64,000 bases of DNA from GCA-2686295 sp964402995 (lineage in GTDB: Archaea > Nanobdellota > Nanobdellia > Woesearchaeales > GCA-2686295): contig CAYOEA010000002.1 of the NCBI GenBank assembly GCA_964402995.1, positions 79,753 to 143,752 on the forward strand, given 5' to 3'. The position numbers and the translations under genes are program-made. Below are positions 1-7,646 of this stretch, one piece after another (the stretch's first letter is position 1; each line of letters opens with the position of its first letter). Below the pieces are notes generated by a model. The model ran no database searches and was not told where the DNA came from. It was given only the letters and a program-made list of their open reading frames with translations.

Positions 1-260
1 TAAACGTGACCTTCTGTTACACCTTTGAAAGTGTTTGCAATATGAGCTTTAAAAGTATTAGTTAACTTTTTTGACTTCTTAGTTAATTTCTTTGAAGTTA
101 ATTTAATTGTTGATCCTTCTTTTGAAATAGTGATGATAGGACTAAACAAATTCTTTTTAACTTCGCCTTTTTGACCTTTAACTGAAATCATTCCTTTTTC
201 TGATGAAAAATCAATTCCTTCAGGCAAATCCAAAGTTTCCACATATTGTTCTTGTGCCAT
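1..260 (-). CDS. rpl6: 50S ribosomal protein L6 (uL6), partial
   Basis: Only the N-terminal 86 or so residues are present; the gene runs off the left edge. The product begins MAQEQYVETLDLPEGIDFSS and continues with a short-strand pattern containing KGQKGEVKKNL, as in the first uL6 beta-domain. uL6 binds 23S rRNA near the factor-binding site. It lies one base downstream of the S8 stop, as expected in the archaeal S10/spc-type operon. Identity rests on sequence pattern plus position. Confidence 0.9.
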   Translation of the reverse strand, partial: MAQEQYVETLDLPEGIDFSSEKGMISVKGQKGEVKKNLFSPIITISKEGSTIKLTSKKLTKKSKKLTNTFKAHIANTFKGVTEGHV

Positions 261-261
261 C

Positions 262-654
262 TTAATAACAGTAAGCGTAGAGCTTTCCTCCAAGCTTCTT
301 TTCTTTAGCTTCCTTGTGAGTCATTAGTCCTTGGTTTGTTGAAATAACAATGAACCCAAAGTCTTTTGCTGGAAGATATCTTTTTTCAAATTTTTCATAA
401 TCTGGAAGTTTGATTTGATAATAAGGTCTTATTACATTTGTTTTGTTGATTTTCCCACAAAGTGAAATTTTTAATTCATTTCCGCTGCTTGTAGGTACTT
501 CTTCAAAATCAGCAATATAACCTTCGTTTTTCATAATAGTTAAAATTTCACGAATTAGTTTTGAATTGTTATTAGTAACAACTACTTTTTTACCTAATTG
601 TTCATAGTTTTGAATGAACGATAATACATTTGCTAGTGGATTGTTTAAACTCAT
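262..654 (-). CDS. rps8: 30S ribosomal protein S8 (uS8)
   Basis: 130 residues, the usual archaeal length. uS8 binds the central domain of 16S rRNA early in small-subunit assembly. The N-terminus (MSLNNPLANVLSFIQNYEQ) and the C-terminal stretch ending in GFIVISTNQGLMTHKEAKEK are typical; the STNxGxMTHxEA block is the family signature. It sits between S14 and L6 in the normal archaeal order, with 10 bases to S14, and is probably co-transcribed from the promoter ahead of L3. Confidence 0.97.
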   Translation of the reverse strand: MSLNNPLANVLSFIQNYEQLGKKVVVTNNNSKLIREILTIMKNEGYIADFEEVPTSSGNELKISLCGKINKTNVIRPYYQIKLPDYEKFEKRYLPAKDFGFIVISTNQGLMTHKEAKEKKLGGKLYAYCY

Positions 655-664
655 TTTTGCACCT

Positions 665-892
665 TTAACTAAATTTCTTGAATCCTAGCTCTAAAGCCAC
701 GTCTCTGAAACACTGTCTACATAAATTAAGACCATATTTTGATATGTGAGCACCAGTTCGCCCGCATCGTCTACATTTCTTAGTTAATTTTCCAAATTTT
801 CTATCTTTAGGAAGATTATGTTTTTTGAACTTAATTCCTTTAGATTTATGTTCAATTTGTTTTAATACTTTGTTTGCATCTGATGTGGTCAT
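665..892 (-). CDS. rps14: 30S ribosomal protein S14 (uS14), zinc form
   Basis: A small-subunit head protein. It carries the four-cysteine zinc knuckle CRRCGR...LCRQC followed by FRDVALELGFKKFS, the canonical C-terminus of zinc-type uS14. At 75 residues it is longer than the usual archaeal protein of about 55, because of an N-terminal basic extension of about 20 residues (roughly MTTSDANKVLKQIEHKSKG). Its start overlaps the end of L5 by four bases, so translation is probably coupled. An internal start would restore the usual size. Confidence 0.95.
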   Translation of the reverse strand: MTTSDANKVLKQIEHKSKGIKFKKHNLPKDRKFGKLTKKCRRCGRTGAHISKYGLNLCRQCFRDVALELGFKKFS

Positions 893-1404
893 TGTTGTTC
901 ACCTATTGAAATCTTAAATTCTTTTTGAAGAAACTCTGTTGCATCTTCTTGTGAAATTCTATGATTTTTTGCGATTTTAGTTTTCAAAAGTTTTCTTTTT
1001 TTAATTCTAAAACCAGGTCTTCCTAAAGTAACACTAGTTTGAAGTCCAATAATACCAATATCTGGATCATATTTTGCTTCTGGAATGTCAATATATTCGT
1101 GAATACCAAATGAAATGTTTCCTGAGTTATCAACACAGCTAGTTGAAAGTTTATTTTCTTTAGCTTTCAAAAGTCTAACTAAAAGTTTTTTAGCAGCATC
1201 TCTTCTGAGTGTGATTTTACAACCAATAGGAAGATTAGGTCTTAAACCCCAGCCAGCAATTCTCTTTTGAGTAATTGTTCTTACAGGTGTAATTCCAGTA
1301 ATACTCTTAAGAAGTTTTTCAGCTTTCCTAAGTTTATTCTGATCTTTACCTGCACCTATGTTTAAGGTTACTTTCTCTATCCGAATTTCTTTCATTGAAT
1401 TCAT
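889..1404 (-). CDS. rpl5: 50S ribosomal protein L5 (uL5)
   Basis: 171 residues, full length. uL5 contacts 5S rRNA and the P-site tRNA in the central protuberance. Family blocks seen include IEKVTLNIGAG near the N-terminus, the TITQKRIAGWGLRPNLPIGCKITLR segment, and a C-terminal GIIGLQTSVTLGRPGFRIKKRK region. It overlaps S4e upstream and S14 downstream by four bases each. Confidence 0.97.
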   Translation of the reverse strand: MNSMKEIRIEKVTLNIGAGKDQNKLRKAEKLLKSITGITPVRTITQKRIAGWGLRPNLPIGCKITLRRDAAKKLLVRLLKAKENKLSTSCVDNSGNISFGIHEYIDIPEAKYDPDIGIIGLQTSVTLGRPGFRIKKRKLLKTKIAKNHRISQEDATEFLQKEFKISIGEQQ

Positions 1405-2090
1405 TTTACATTAATAATTGGTTTATCTTTTCCAATAACAAAAGCATAATTTTTCTTAGTTTCGAATTCTTCGTTTTCAACTTTAAATTTCAAAGTTAAA
1501 CCATCAATTTCTACAACTTCTGCGATTTTCCCTACGTGTGATCCTTTAAACAAGATTACAGTAGCGCCTTTCTCAAAAGTTAAAACTTCTTTTATTTCTT
1601 GTTTTGGAATTGAAAATACCAAAGTATCTCCTGTTTTGTAAGCGTTTTTCTTAACGATTATAGTTCTACCATCAAGTGTTAATAATTGAATTTTATCTTT
1701 ACCGATGATTTTTTTGTTAACTAACTTTGAAAGTTTAAATTCTGACTCTTTTTCTGAAAGAGGATGAATAAATAACTTATTTTGTTTATTAACGAGGATT
1801 GTGTAATGTTCTTTTTCTAACGGAATTGATAAAACATCAAAAATGCCAACTGGGTATCTGTAATCCTTTCTTCTTTTTCCATTAACTAAAATTTCTTGAT
1901 CATGAAGTACTTTTTTAGCTTCTTTGTTAGTATTTGCCTTTCCAAGTAAATCTCTTAATACTACATTTATAGGAATTGACAAATCTTGTGAATGTGCACC
2001 TGGGTTTGGTCTTGTAGTAAAAACTACATTTTTTCTTTTAATTGGCCAGGTTCTTGGCGCGTTTTGTGCTTTTAAGTGATTCTTTGGCAT
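1401..2090 (-). CDS. rps4e: 30S ribosomal protein S4e (eS4)
   Basis: 229 residues. This protein is found in archaea and eukaryotes only and combines an S4-like RNA-binding domain (about residues 40-100, with the NGKRRKDYRYPVGIFDV block) with a KOW-type C-terminal part (KGSHVGKIAEV). The N-terminal HLKAQNAPRTWPIKRK is diagnostic. It lies between L24 and L5 as in most archaea and overlaps L5 by four bases. Confidence 0.97.
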   Translation of the reverse strand: MPKNHLKAQNAPRTWPIKRKNVVFTTRPNPGAHSQDLSIPINVVLRDLLGKANTNKEAKKVLHDQEILVNGKRRKDYRYPVGIFDVLSIPLEKEHYTILVNKQNKLFIHPLSEKESEFKLSKLVNKKIIGKDKIQLLTLDGRTIIVKKNAYKTGDTLVFSIPKQEIKEVLTFEKGATVILFKGSHVGKIAEVVEIDGLTLKFKVENEEFETKKNYAFVIGKDKPIINVK

Positions 2091-2557
2091 TATTGTTCAC
2101 CTTTTTTATCGTTTGAATTGTCAGTTTTTTCTTTTTCGTTCAAAACTTTAGTTTTTGGCACATCAGAATCGTTTGCTTCTGGACCTTTTAGTTTTTGAAC
2201 TCTTTTTTTATCATCAAGATTTAATGATGTGATCATCAAGTTTGAAGGAGTAAATGCGATTTTAGCTTTTGAACCGTCTTTTTTAGTTAATTCAACTTTT
2301 TCAAGATAAACTTTACATCTTTTTGTGTCGACTGATTCAACTTTTTGTTCGTCACCCTTTCGACTTCCAACCATAATTTTAACTTTATCGCCAGTTCTAA
2401 CTCTAACTGAACGAGTGTTGTGTTTTTTTCTAAGTTCGGCTGATAAATGAACTGAAAGAAAGTTGCCCTTTATATGAAGTGGAGCATTAAATACATACTT
2501 TCTTTGTTTACGAGCTTGAACGCTGCTATTCCATGTCTTTGAAAATTTGCTTTTCAT
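2090..2557 (-). CDS. rpl24: 50S ribosomal protein L24 (uL24)
   Basis: 155 residues. A KOW motif (RVRTGDKVKIMVGSRKG) is preceded by the archaeal/eukaryotic N-terminal extension KSKFSKTWNSSVQARKQRK and followed by about 35 low-complexity charged residues (LKGPEANDSDVPKTK onward). uL24 starts 23S rRNA folding. The charged C-terminal tail resembles those of S3 and L22 in the same operon. It shares one base with the S4e start. Confidence 0.95.
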   Translation of the reverse strand: MKSKFSKTWNSSVQARKQRKYVFNAPLHIKGNFLSVHLSAELRKKHNTRSVRVRTGDKVKIMVGSRKGDEQKVESVDTKRCKVYLEKVELTKKDGSKAKIAFTPSNLMITSLNLDDKKRVQKLKGPEANDSDVPKTKVLNEKEKTDNSNDKKGEQ

Positions 2558-2558
2558 T

Positions 2559-2960
2559 TTATACTATGATGCTTGCAATCTTTGATATACCAGGCCATCG
2601 CTCGCAAGCTTCTTTTGCAATTGGTCCTTTGAAAATTGTACCTTTTGGATTTCCTTTGACATCCTTAAGTACAACTGCTGCATTATCTTCATATTTAATT
2701 CGAGTACCATCAGGTCTTCTATACTCTTTTCTTTGTCTAACAATAACTGCGAATACAACTTGTTTTCTCATATCTGGTTTACCTTTTTTAACAGCTGCTT
2801 GAACAAGCATGCCAACTCCTGCGTTAGGAATTCTTCCTTTAACAGATTTTGACCATTTAACACTGATAATTTTTAGTAATTTAGCACCGGAGTTATCACA
2901 TGTATCTACAAATGAGCCTACGTTTAATCCGTTAGTTATACTAGCTTTTATTGGTTTCAT
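2559..2960 (-). CDS. rpl14: 50S ribosomal protein L14 (uL14)
   Basis: 133 residues, normal length. uL14 is a five-stranded barrel binding 23S rRNA beside L3 and L19. Recognised by CDNSGAKLLKIISV, the PNAGVGMLVQAAVKKG block, KEYRRPDGTRIKYEDNAAVV and the C-terminal GPIAKEACERWPGISKIAS. It overlaps S17 by four bases and precedes L24 by one. Confidence 0.98.
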   Translation of the reverse strand: MKPIKASITNGLNVGSFVDTCDNSGAKLLKIISVKWSKSVKGRIPNAGVGMLVQAAVKKGKPDMRKQVVFAVIVRQRKEYRRPDGTRIKYEDNAAVVLKDVKGNPKGTIFKGPIAKEACERWPGISKIASIIV

Positions 2961-3238
2961 TTTTCTTCTTCTTTTCTTTTGATTATTTCTGTAACAATGA
3001 AATTTTTAGTTTTTGAAAGAGGTCTTGTTTCCATAACTCTAACAAAGTCGCCTTCTTTAGCGTTAATTTCATCAGGATTATGAGCTTTGATTTTTGTTTG
3101 TCTTTTCTCGTATCTTTCGTACTTAGGAACAAATCTTTTTCGACCCCATAAGATTGAGACTGTTTTTCTCATTTTATCAGAGACCACAGTACCTTCGAAT
3201 GTTCTGCCTCTTGTACTTATGTTTTTGTTATCTTTCAT
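2957..3238 (-). CDS. rps17: 30S ribosomal protein S17 (uS17)
   Basis: 93 residues. An OB-fold protein that binds 16S rRNA. The RGRTFEGTVVSDKMRKTVSI strand pair and the GDFVRVMETRPLSKTKNFIV block are the uS17 signature. It starts one base after the RNase P p29 stop and overlaps L14 by four bases. Confidence 0.97.
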   Translation of the reverse strand: MKDNKNISTRGRTFEGTVVSDKMRKTVSILWGRKRFVPKYERYEKRQTKIKAHNPDEINAKEGDFVRVMETRPLSKTKNFIVTEIIKRKEEEK

Positions 3239-3239
3239 T

Positions 3240-3482
3240 TTATACCTTCATTTTTATCCGATCAATCGGACGTTTCATGATTTTGTTGCCTTGAATTTCG
3301 ACATCATTAATTTTAAATGTTGAAATGTTTTTGAGGATAATTTTGATTTCATCCTTGATTTTGATTTTGAATGTGCTCTTGGTTTCATCAACGATTAAAC
3401 CTTTGAATCCCTCAAGCGATTTGTTTTTGCTTTCGATGATTTCTAATGTTTCTCCGATGAACTCTTCCTTGAGTATCTTCAT
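3240..3482 (-). CDS. rnp1: RNase P protein component 1 (p29/Rpp29/Pop4)
   Basis: 80 residues. The archaeal Rpp29 homologue is an Sm-like barrel that pairs with Rpp21 on the specificity domain of RNase P RNA. Seen: MKILKEEFIGETLEIIESKN and GFKGLIVDETKSTFKIKI, which match the family's first strands, and a C-terminal KRPIDRIKMKV close to the usual RPxDR..k. Its place between aIF1 and S17 is the common archaeal position. The RNase P RNA (40162-40472) and p30 (30520-31071) lie in the same window. Confidence 0.93.
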   Translation of the reverse strand: MKILKEEFIGETLEIIESKNKSLEGFKGLIVDETKSTFKIKIKDEIKIILKNISTFKINDVEIQGNKIMKRPIDRIKMKV

Positions 3483-3796
3483 CTGCCTTTTCTGACCTCG
3501 ATTGTGTCGGAAACAAATCCCAACAAAGTCAATTCGTTTTTAATAGCTTTCAAATGATCACCTTGAAGTTCGATATTTCCGCCTTTTGCTGTTCCGCCAC
3601 AAGCGAACTTATTTTTTAGCTTTTTTGCCAAATCTTTCATATCAATTTCGTGTTCATTAATGCCTTCGATAAGAGTATACTTCTTACCAAACTTTTTTTT
3701 TATTGTTTTAACCAGGATTTTCTGACTTTCCTTAGCAAGGTCTTCAAATGAAACTAAGTCCTTTGGTAAGCCTGTTACTGGATCTATATCACTCAT
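3479..3796 (-). CDS. translation initiation factor aIF1 (SUI1 family)
   Basis: 105 residues. The SUI1 fold is visible as VKTIKKKFGKKYTLIEGI, then LAKKLKNKFACGGTAKGGNIELQGDH, the KKLKxKxACGGTxKxxxIxLQGdH signature. aIF1 promotes faithful start-codon selection on the 30S subunit. It overlaps p29 by four bases and L29 by eight, indicating tight coupling within the operon. Confidence 0.96.
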   Translation of the reverse strand: MSDIDPVTGLPKDLVSFEDLAKESQKILVKTIKKKFGKKYTLIEGINEHEIDMKDLAKKLKNKFACGGTAKGGNIELQGDHLKAIKNELTLLGFVSDTIEVRKGR

Positions 3797-3977
3797 TTTG
3801 TTTTTGAAGTGTTTTTATCTTTGCGATAGTTTTTTTAAACTGTTTAACTTGACTTGGATTTTTAATATTAGTACCAGTTGCTATTTGTGAGTTTAACTTA
3901 ATTAATTCAAGTTTTGCATCTTGAAGTTTTTTTTCAAGTTGATCTGCAGTCAATCCAGCTAATTCTTTGTACTTCAT
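3789..3977 (-). CDS. rpl29: 50S ribosomal protein L29 (uL29)
   Basis: 62 residues, two helices, normal length. uL29 sits at the polypeptide exit tunnel. The pattern KELAGLTADQLEKKLQDAKLELIKLNSQIATG...KNPSQVKQFKKTIAKIKTL fits the family throughout. It overlaps S3 by four bases at its start and aIF1 by eight at its end. Confidence 0.96.
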   Translation of the reverse strand: MKYKELAGLTADQLEKKLQDAKLELIKLNSQIATGTNIKNPSQVKQFKKTIAKIKTLQKQNE

Positions 3978-4846
3978 TTTTTCTCTTTATTTTCGTCTTC
4001 TTTTGAAGCTTCTTGAGTTTTCAGGGGTTTTTCCTTTGACTCAACTTTGTCTTCTTTAACATCTTCTACAGTTTTAACTTGTTTTTTAGTTTCCTTAACT
4101 ATTTCTGATTTTGATTCTGATTTTTTTTCAGTTTTAGTTGTTGTTTTAGTTGAAGTTTCTTTAGTTACTTCTGTTTTAGCTTTAGTTTTAATTTCTTCAG
4201 TGATAACTTCTGCTTCTGAACCTTTAACTTCTTCAATAACTTCTGTTACTTGTGGTAAAAGTGTAATTTTATCAGGAAGTTTGATTGTTCCAGGCATAAT
4301 ACTTACCTTAATACCAACAATTCCAGTTTTTAATTTTGCAACAGCGTATGCTTTTAATACACCTGAGACTGCAATATCCCCGCATTTTTTCAAATAACCT
4401 TGATAAAATCTCCATGTTTTTGCTCTGCTGCTAGGAATTTTTCCTGAAATAAGTATTTCAACACCATAAGCTCCAGCTGCAATAACTGTTGACATTGATT
4501 TATGACCTACACCTTTGAATCTTTGGGAACCAAATCTTTCAAGTGAGCCAGCAATCATTTCAGCAATAATATTTGCATCAAGACCGATGTCTTTTACTTC
4601 TTCAATTTCAATTTGTGGATTTTCAAGTTTAAACTCTTTTTTAAGAGCTGTAGTAATTTTTGCAATGTTTGATCCTGATCTACCAACAACAAGACCTGGT
4701 CTTGAAGTAGCAATGTGAATTTTCTCGCCAAGAGGAGTTTTTTGAACTTTAACGTCACTTAGACCTACACGTCCAACAATTTGTTTAATGAACTCTTTAA
4801 TTTGAAATTCTTTTACATTATTTGCAACAAATTTACGTTCAATCAT
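3974..4846 (-). CDS. rps3: 30S ribosomal protein S3 (uS3) with long charged tail
   Basis: 290 residues. The first 200 or so form the normal uS3 core: a KH domain with GLVVGRSGSNIAKITTALK and a C-terminal domain containing GVEILISGKIPSSRAKTWRFYQGYLKKCGD. uS3 lines the mRNA entry channel. The last 80 or so residues, after PQVTEVIEEVKGSEAEV, are a Lys/Glu/Thr-rich low-complexity tail absent from typical homologues. L22, the preceding gene, has a similar tail. Confidence 0.96.
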   Translation of the reverse strand: MIERKFVANNVKEFQIKEFIKQIVGRVGLSDVKVQKTPLGEKIHIATSRPGLVVGRSGSNIAKITTALKKEFKLENPQIEIEEVKDIGLDANIIAEMIAGSLERFGSQRFKGVGHKSMSTVIAAGAYGVEILISGKIPSSRAKTWRFYQGYLKKCGDIAVSGVLKAYAVAKLKTGIVGIKVSIMPGTIKLPDKITLLPQVTEVIEEVKGSEAEVITEEIKTKAKTEVTKETSTKTTTKTEKKSESKSEIVKETKKQVKTVEDVKEDKVESKEKPLKTQEASKEDENKEKK

Positions 4847-5484
4847 TTTGTATCTACCTTAGGTTGAGCTGTTTCGGTTGTTTCTTTAACTTCAGCTTTG
4901 CTTTCAGTTTTAGTTTCAACTTTAACTTCTTCTTTAACAACAGGTTTTGTTTCTGTTTCTGTCTCAACTGCCTTTTTAGGCTCTTGTTTTTTTGGAGTGG
5001 ATTCATTCAAAGGTTTTGCCTTTGGTGTAACAGTAGCTTTGCTACTTTTTGTTTTGATAATCTCTTGAACTACTAATTCAACATGAGTTCTTTTCATAGC
5101 TCTTCTTCTTTGACGTCCCATGTGCCAAGGTGTTGAAGCCCTTTGAGCAGATATGTGAACAATCTTTAAGCTTGATCCTAAACCTTTGTCTGTAGCATTT
5201 GATTCTGCTGATTCAATTAATTTAAGTAAGTAAGTTGATGTTTTCACTGGAAACTTACCAGGACCTATTCCTGTTTTGTGCCCTGCACCATCTGTGAATC
5301 TAGTGTATGCAACAGCTCTTGTTTCTTCTTTAACTTCTGAAAGGAATCTTTTAGCAAAAGTAACTGATCTATTTCTTAGTTTTGCACAAACTTCAATTGC
5401 TTGTTTAGTTGAAAATGGTCCTTCAACTATAACTGCTCGAGCTGCGTTTTCTAAACTTCCTTGATATGAATATTTATAAGCCAT
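4843..5484 (-). CDS. rpl22: 50S ribosomal protein L22 (uL22) with long charged tail
   Basis: 213 residues. The core (about residues 1-148) has the archaeal uL22 pattern with CAKLRNRSVTFAKRFLSEV and the loop ISAQRASTPWHMGRQRRRAMKRTHVE. uL22 lines the exit tunnel. Residues from about 149 on are a Lys/Glu/Thr/Pro-rich tail of about 65 residues with no fold visible. Adjacent S3 ends in the same kind of sequence. Confidence 0.96.
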   Translation of the reverse strand: MAYKYSYQGSLENAARAVIVEGPFSTKQAIEVCAKLRNRSVTFAKRFLSEVKEETRAVAYTRFTDGAGHKTGIGPGKFPVKTSTYLLKLIESAESNATDKGLGSSLKIVHISAQRASTPWHMGRQRRRAMKRTHVELVVQEIIKTKSSKATVTPKAKPLNESTPKKQEPKKAVETETETKPVVKEEVKVETKTESKAEVKETTETAQPKVDTK

Positions 5485-5486
5485 TT

Positions 5487-5864
5487 TTATCTAACTGACA
5501 TAGCCGAACTTGATCTTGTTGCACCAACTCCAGGTGCGCTATGTTTTGAATGTTTTCTTGTAAGTGAAAATTCACCTAATCGGTGTCCGATCATGTCTTC
5601 TTGCATTAAAATTGGGATAAATTCTTTACCATTATGAATTAAGATTGTTTTTCCAATCATAGTGGGTAAAACAATTATAGTTCTAAGGTGTGTTTTAACT
5701 CTGTCTTTTTCTTGAATTTTATTCATGAATTTTTTCTCTTCATCAGTAAATCCACGTTTAATTTTTCTTCTTGCATCTACAGGGAATAATCCAGCTAACT
5801 CATTAAGTGAAAGTAGTTTAAGTTCCTCAACTGTTTTTCCTCGATAAAAAAATTCTTTTGCCAT
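5487..5864 (-). CDS. rps19: 30S ribosomal protein S19 (uS19)
   Basis: 125 residues. A head protein of the small subunit. Seen: FFYRGKTVEELKLLSLNELA (archaeal N-terminus), VKTHLRTIIVLPTMIGKTIL, HNGKEFIPILMQEDMIGHRLGEFSLTRK and HSAPGVGATRSS, all family hallmarks. It lies between L2 and L22 in the usual order. Confidence 0.98.
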   Translation of the reverse strand: MAKEFFYRGKTVEELKLLSLNELAGLFPVDARRKIKRGFTDEEKKFMNKIQEKDRVKTHLRTIIVLPTMIGKTILIHNGKEFIPILMQEDMIGHRLGEFSLTRKHSKHSAPGVGATRSSSAMSVR

Positions 5865-5873
5865 TCAATTCAC

Positions 5874-6575
5874 CTATCTATTTCTTCCTGTATGTCGTGG
5901 TCTAATCATACCAACCTTTCTTCCAGGTGGCGCATTTCTTGGAGCGATAGTTGGTCTTCCTTTTCTTGAAGATCTTGCTCCTCCTAATGGATGATCGACT
6001 GCATTCATTGAAGCTGCTGAAACAATTGGCCAGTATTTGCCTTTTGCTTTCATTGCTTTAAATTTGATACCTGCTTTCATGAAAGGTTTGTCAACTCTTC
6101 CTGAACCAGCAATTACACCGACTGTTGCGAAACAATCAGGGTTTACTTCCTTTTGTTTTCCTGAAGGAAGTTTAATTATGACTCTTGATTTTGTTTTTGA
6201 TAATAATCTTGCAGTTGTACCTGAAGATCTAACAAGTTTTCCACCATCTCCTGGTTTAAGTTCAATATTAAATATTGGAGCTCCTGGGGGAATTTTTGAT
6301 AAAGGTAAAATGTTTCCTGCTTTAATAGTAACTTCAGGACCTTTTTCTAATACATCACCAACTTTAATTCCTTCTGCTGCAACAAGTAAGTTTTCTTTCT
6401 TATCTGTATATTTAATTACTGCTAAAGGTGCTGTGTGACCTGTTGAGTTAATAATATCTATAACTGTGCCTTTATTTGATTTTAAGTTTGAAACTTCGCC
6501 CGCATATCTAAAACTAGATACTTTGTAAGTTGGACTTCCTTTTCCACGTTTTTGTTGAGTTAAGCTTTTTCCCAT
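5874..6575 (-). CDS. rpl2: 50S ribosomal protein L2 (uL2)
   Basis: 233 residues, archaeal length. uL2 is needed for subunit association and supports the peptidyl-transferase centre. The conserved C-terminal block with the critical histidine is present (NAVDHPLGGARSSRKGRP, then APRNAPPGRKVGMIRPRHTGR). The N-terminal GKGSPTYKVSSFRYAGEV is also typical. Confidence 0.98.
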   Translation of the reverse strand: MGKSLTQQKRGKGSPTYKVSSFRYAGEVSNLKSNKGTVIDIINSTGHTAPLAVIKYTDKKENLLVAAEGIKVGDVLEKGPEVTIKAGNILPLSKIPPGAPIFNIELKPGDGGKLVRSSGTTARLLSKTKSRVIIKLPSGKQKEVNPDCFATVGVIAGSGRVDKPFMKAGIKFKAMKAKGKYWPIVSAASMNAVDHPLGGARSSRKGRPTIAPRNAPPGRKVGMIRPRHTGRNR

Positions 6576-6582
6576 TTTATAA

Positions 6583-6831
6583 TCACATTAATCCTAATTT
6601 TGTTGCTAAATCAATAGCAGGTGTTTCATCTGAAAATTTAACATAAGCTTTTTTCTTACCTTGAGGTAAAATTGTTGTGTTAATTTTGATAACTTTAACT
6701 TTGAAAAGAGTTTCAAGTTCTTCTTTAATTTCAGGTTTTTTTGCTTTTCTATCAACAATGAATACTAGCTTGTTCTCAGATTCCATTAATCTGATAGATT
6801 TTTCTGTTGATAAAGGATATTTTACTTTCAT
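6583..6831 (-). CDS. rpl23: 50S ribosomal protein L23 (uL23)
   Basis: 82 residues. An exit-tunnel protein and docking site for SRP and nascent-chain factors. The pattern YPLSTEKSIRLMESENKLVFIVDRKA, KPEIKEELETLFKVKVIKINT and a C-terminal KKAYVKFSDETPAIDLATKLGL is the full archaeal form. It overlaps L4 by four bases. Confidence 0.97.
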   Translation of the reverse strand: MKVKYPLSTEKSIRLMESENKLVFIVDRKAKKPEIKEELETLFKVKVIKINTTILPQGKKKAYVKFSDETPAIDLATKLGLM

Positions 6832-7646
6832 TTTTTCTTCTCGCTAGTTTTAGTAATTTTTTCTTCTTGTACTTTGTAATCGGAAGTGAAAATTTTTGAT
6901 TCTTCAAAAAATTTAATTGCTGATTCAGTGAATAAAGTCATTCTACCTGGAACTCCACCTGGAGCAAGTAAATCAACATTTAACTCTGATACACTAGTTA
7001 TATCAACGCCAGGAAGATTTCCTGCAGCTCGAACTAGTTCTTTACTTGGTTTATCAGTAACAATTAAAACACCAATAGTGTCTTTTTTCTTAGATCTTAA
7101 AAGTTCATCAGCAAAACCAATTGCTTCAAGGTTTTGAACTAATTCTTTAGTTTGTTTTAATGAAGAGATTTTATCTTCAATGATAAAAGGAAAATTATCA
7201 GGTGTTTGGTGATTTCTGAATTTAACTAGATCTAAGTTCATAGTTGCTGAGATTGAAGATAAAATTGCTTTTCTTCTTTCTTTTCTGTTAATTCCTTCAT
7301 CCCAAATTTTATCAGCTTTAGGAGGATGTGCTCTTCTTCCGCCAACAGTTCCTGGTGCAAATGCTCCAACCCACATCATTCTAGTTCCTCTTCTAGAAAG
7401 AATCTTTCTAGGAACTCTTGAAATACCTGCGCCGTATGAACCTCTGTATTTTTTTCTTCTTCTTGATAATTCGGAAGAAGATCTTTTTCCAGCTCTTGGA
7501 TCTGCGCCGTAAGGTTGAATTTTACTTTTTTGAATAGATAAGAATGCTCTTTTTATTAAGTCCTTTCTTAAAGGTTCGACAAACTGTCTAGGTAAAGTGA
7601 TAGTTCCTGTTTCAGTTTTGCTTAAGTTTAATATTTTGAGTTTCAT
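6828..7646 (-). CDS. rpl4: 50S ribosomal protein L4 (uL4, archaeal L4/L1e type)
   Basis: 272 residues. The long internal loop that reaches into the exit tunnel is visible as AGKRSSSELSRRRKKYRG through GTVGGRRAHPPKADK, followed by the globular part with NRKERRKAILSSISAT. The C-terminal part carries LVVNPGG-like features (LNVDLLAPGGVPGRMTLFTE). It overlaps L3 upstream and L23 downstream by four bases. Confidence 0.97.
   Translation of the reverse strand: MKLKILNLSKTETGTITLPRQFVEPLRKDLIKRAFLSIQKSKIQPYGADPRAGKRSSSELSRRRKKYRGSYGAGISRVPRKILSRRGTRMMWVGAFAPGTVGGRRAHPPKADKIWDEGINRKERRKAILSSISATMNLDLVKFRNHQTPDNFPFIIEDKISSLKQTKELVQNLEAIGFADELLRSKKKDTIGVLIVTDKPSKELVRAAGNLPGVDITSVSELNVDLLAPGGVPGRMTLFTESAIKFFEESKIFTSDYKVQEEKITKTSEKKK

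Noticed and set aside
4047..4397. 116-codon plus-strand frame opposite rps3
   Set aside because: Antisense shadow of the repetitive charged S3 tail.
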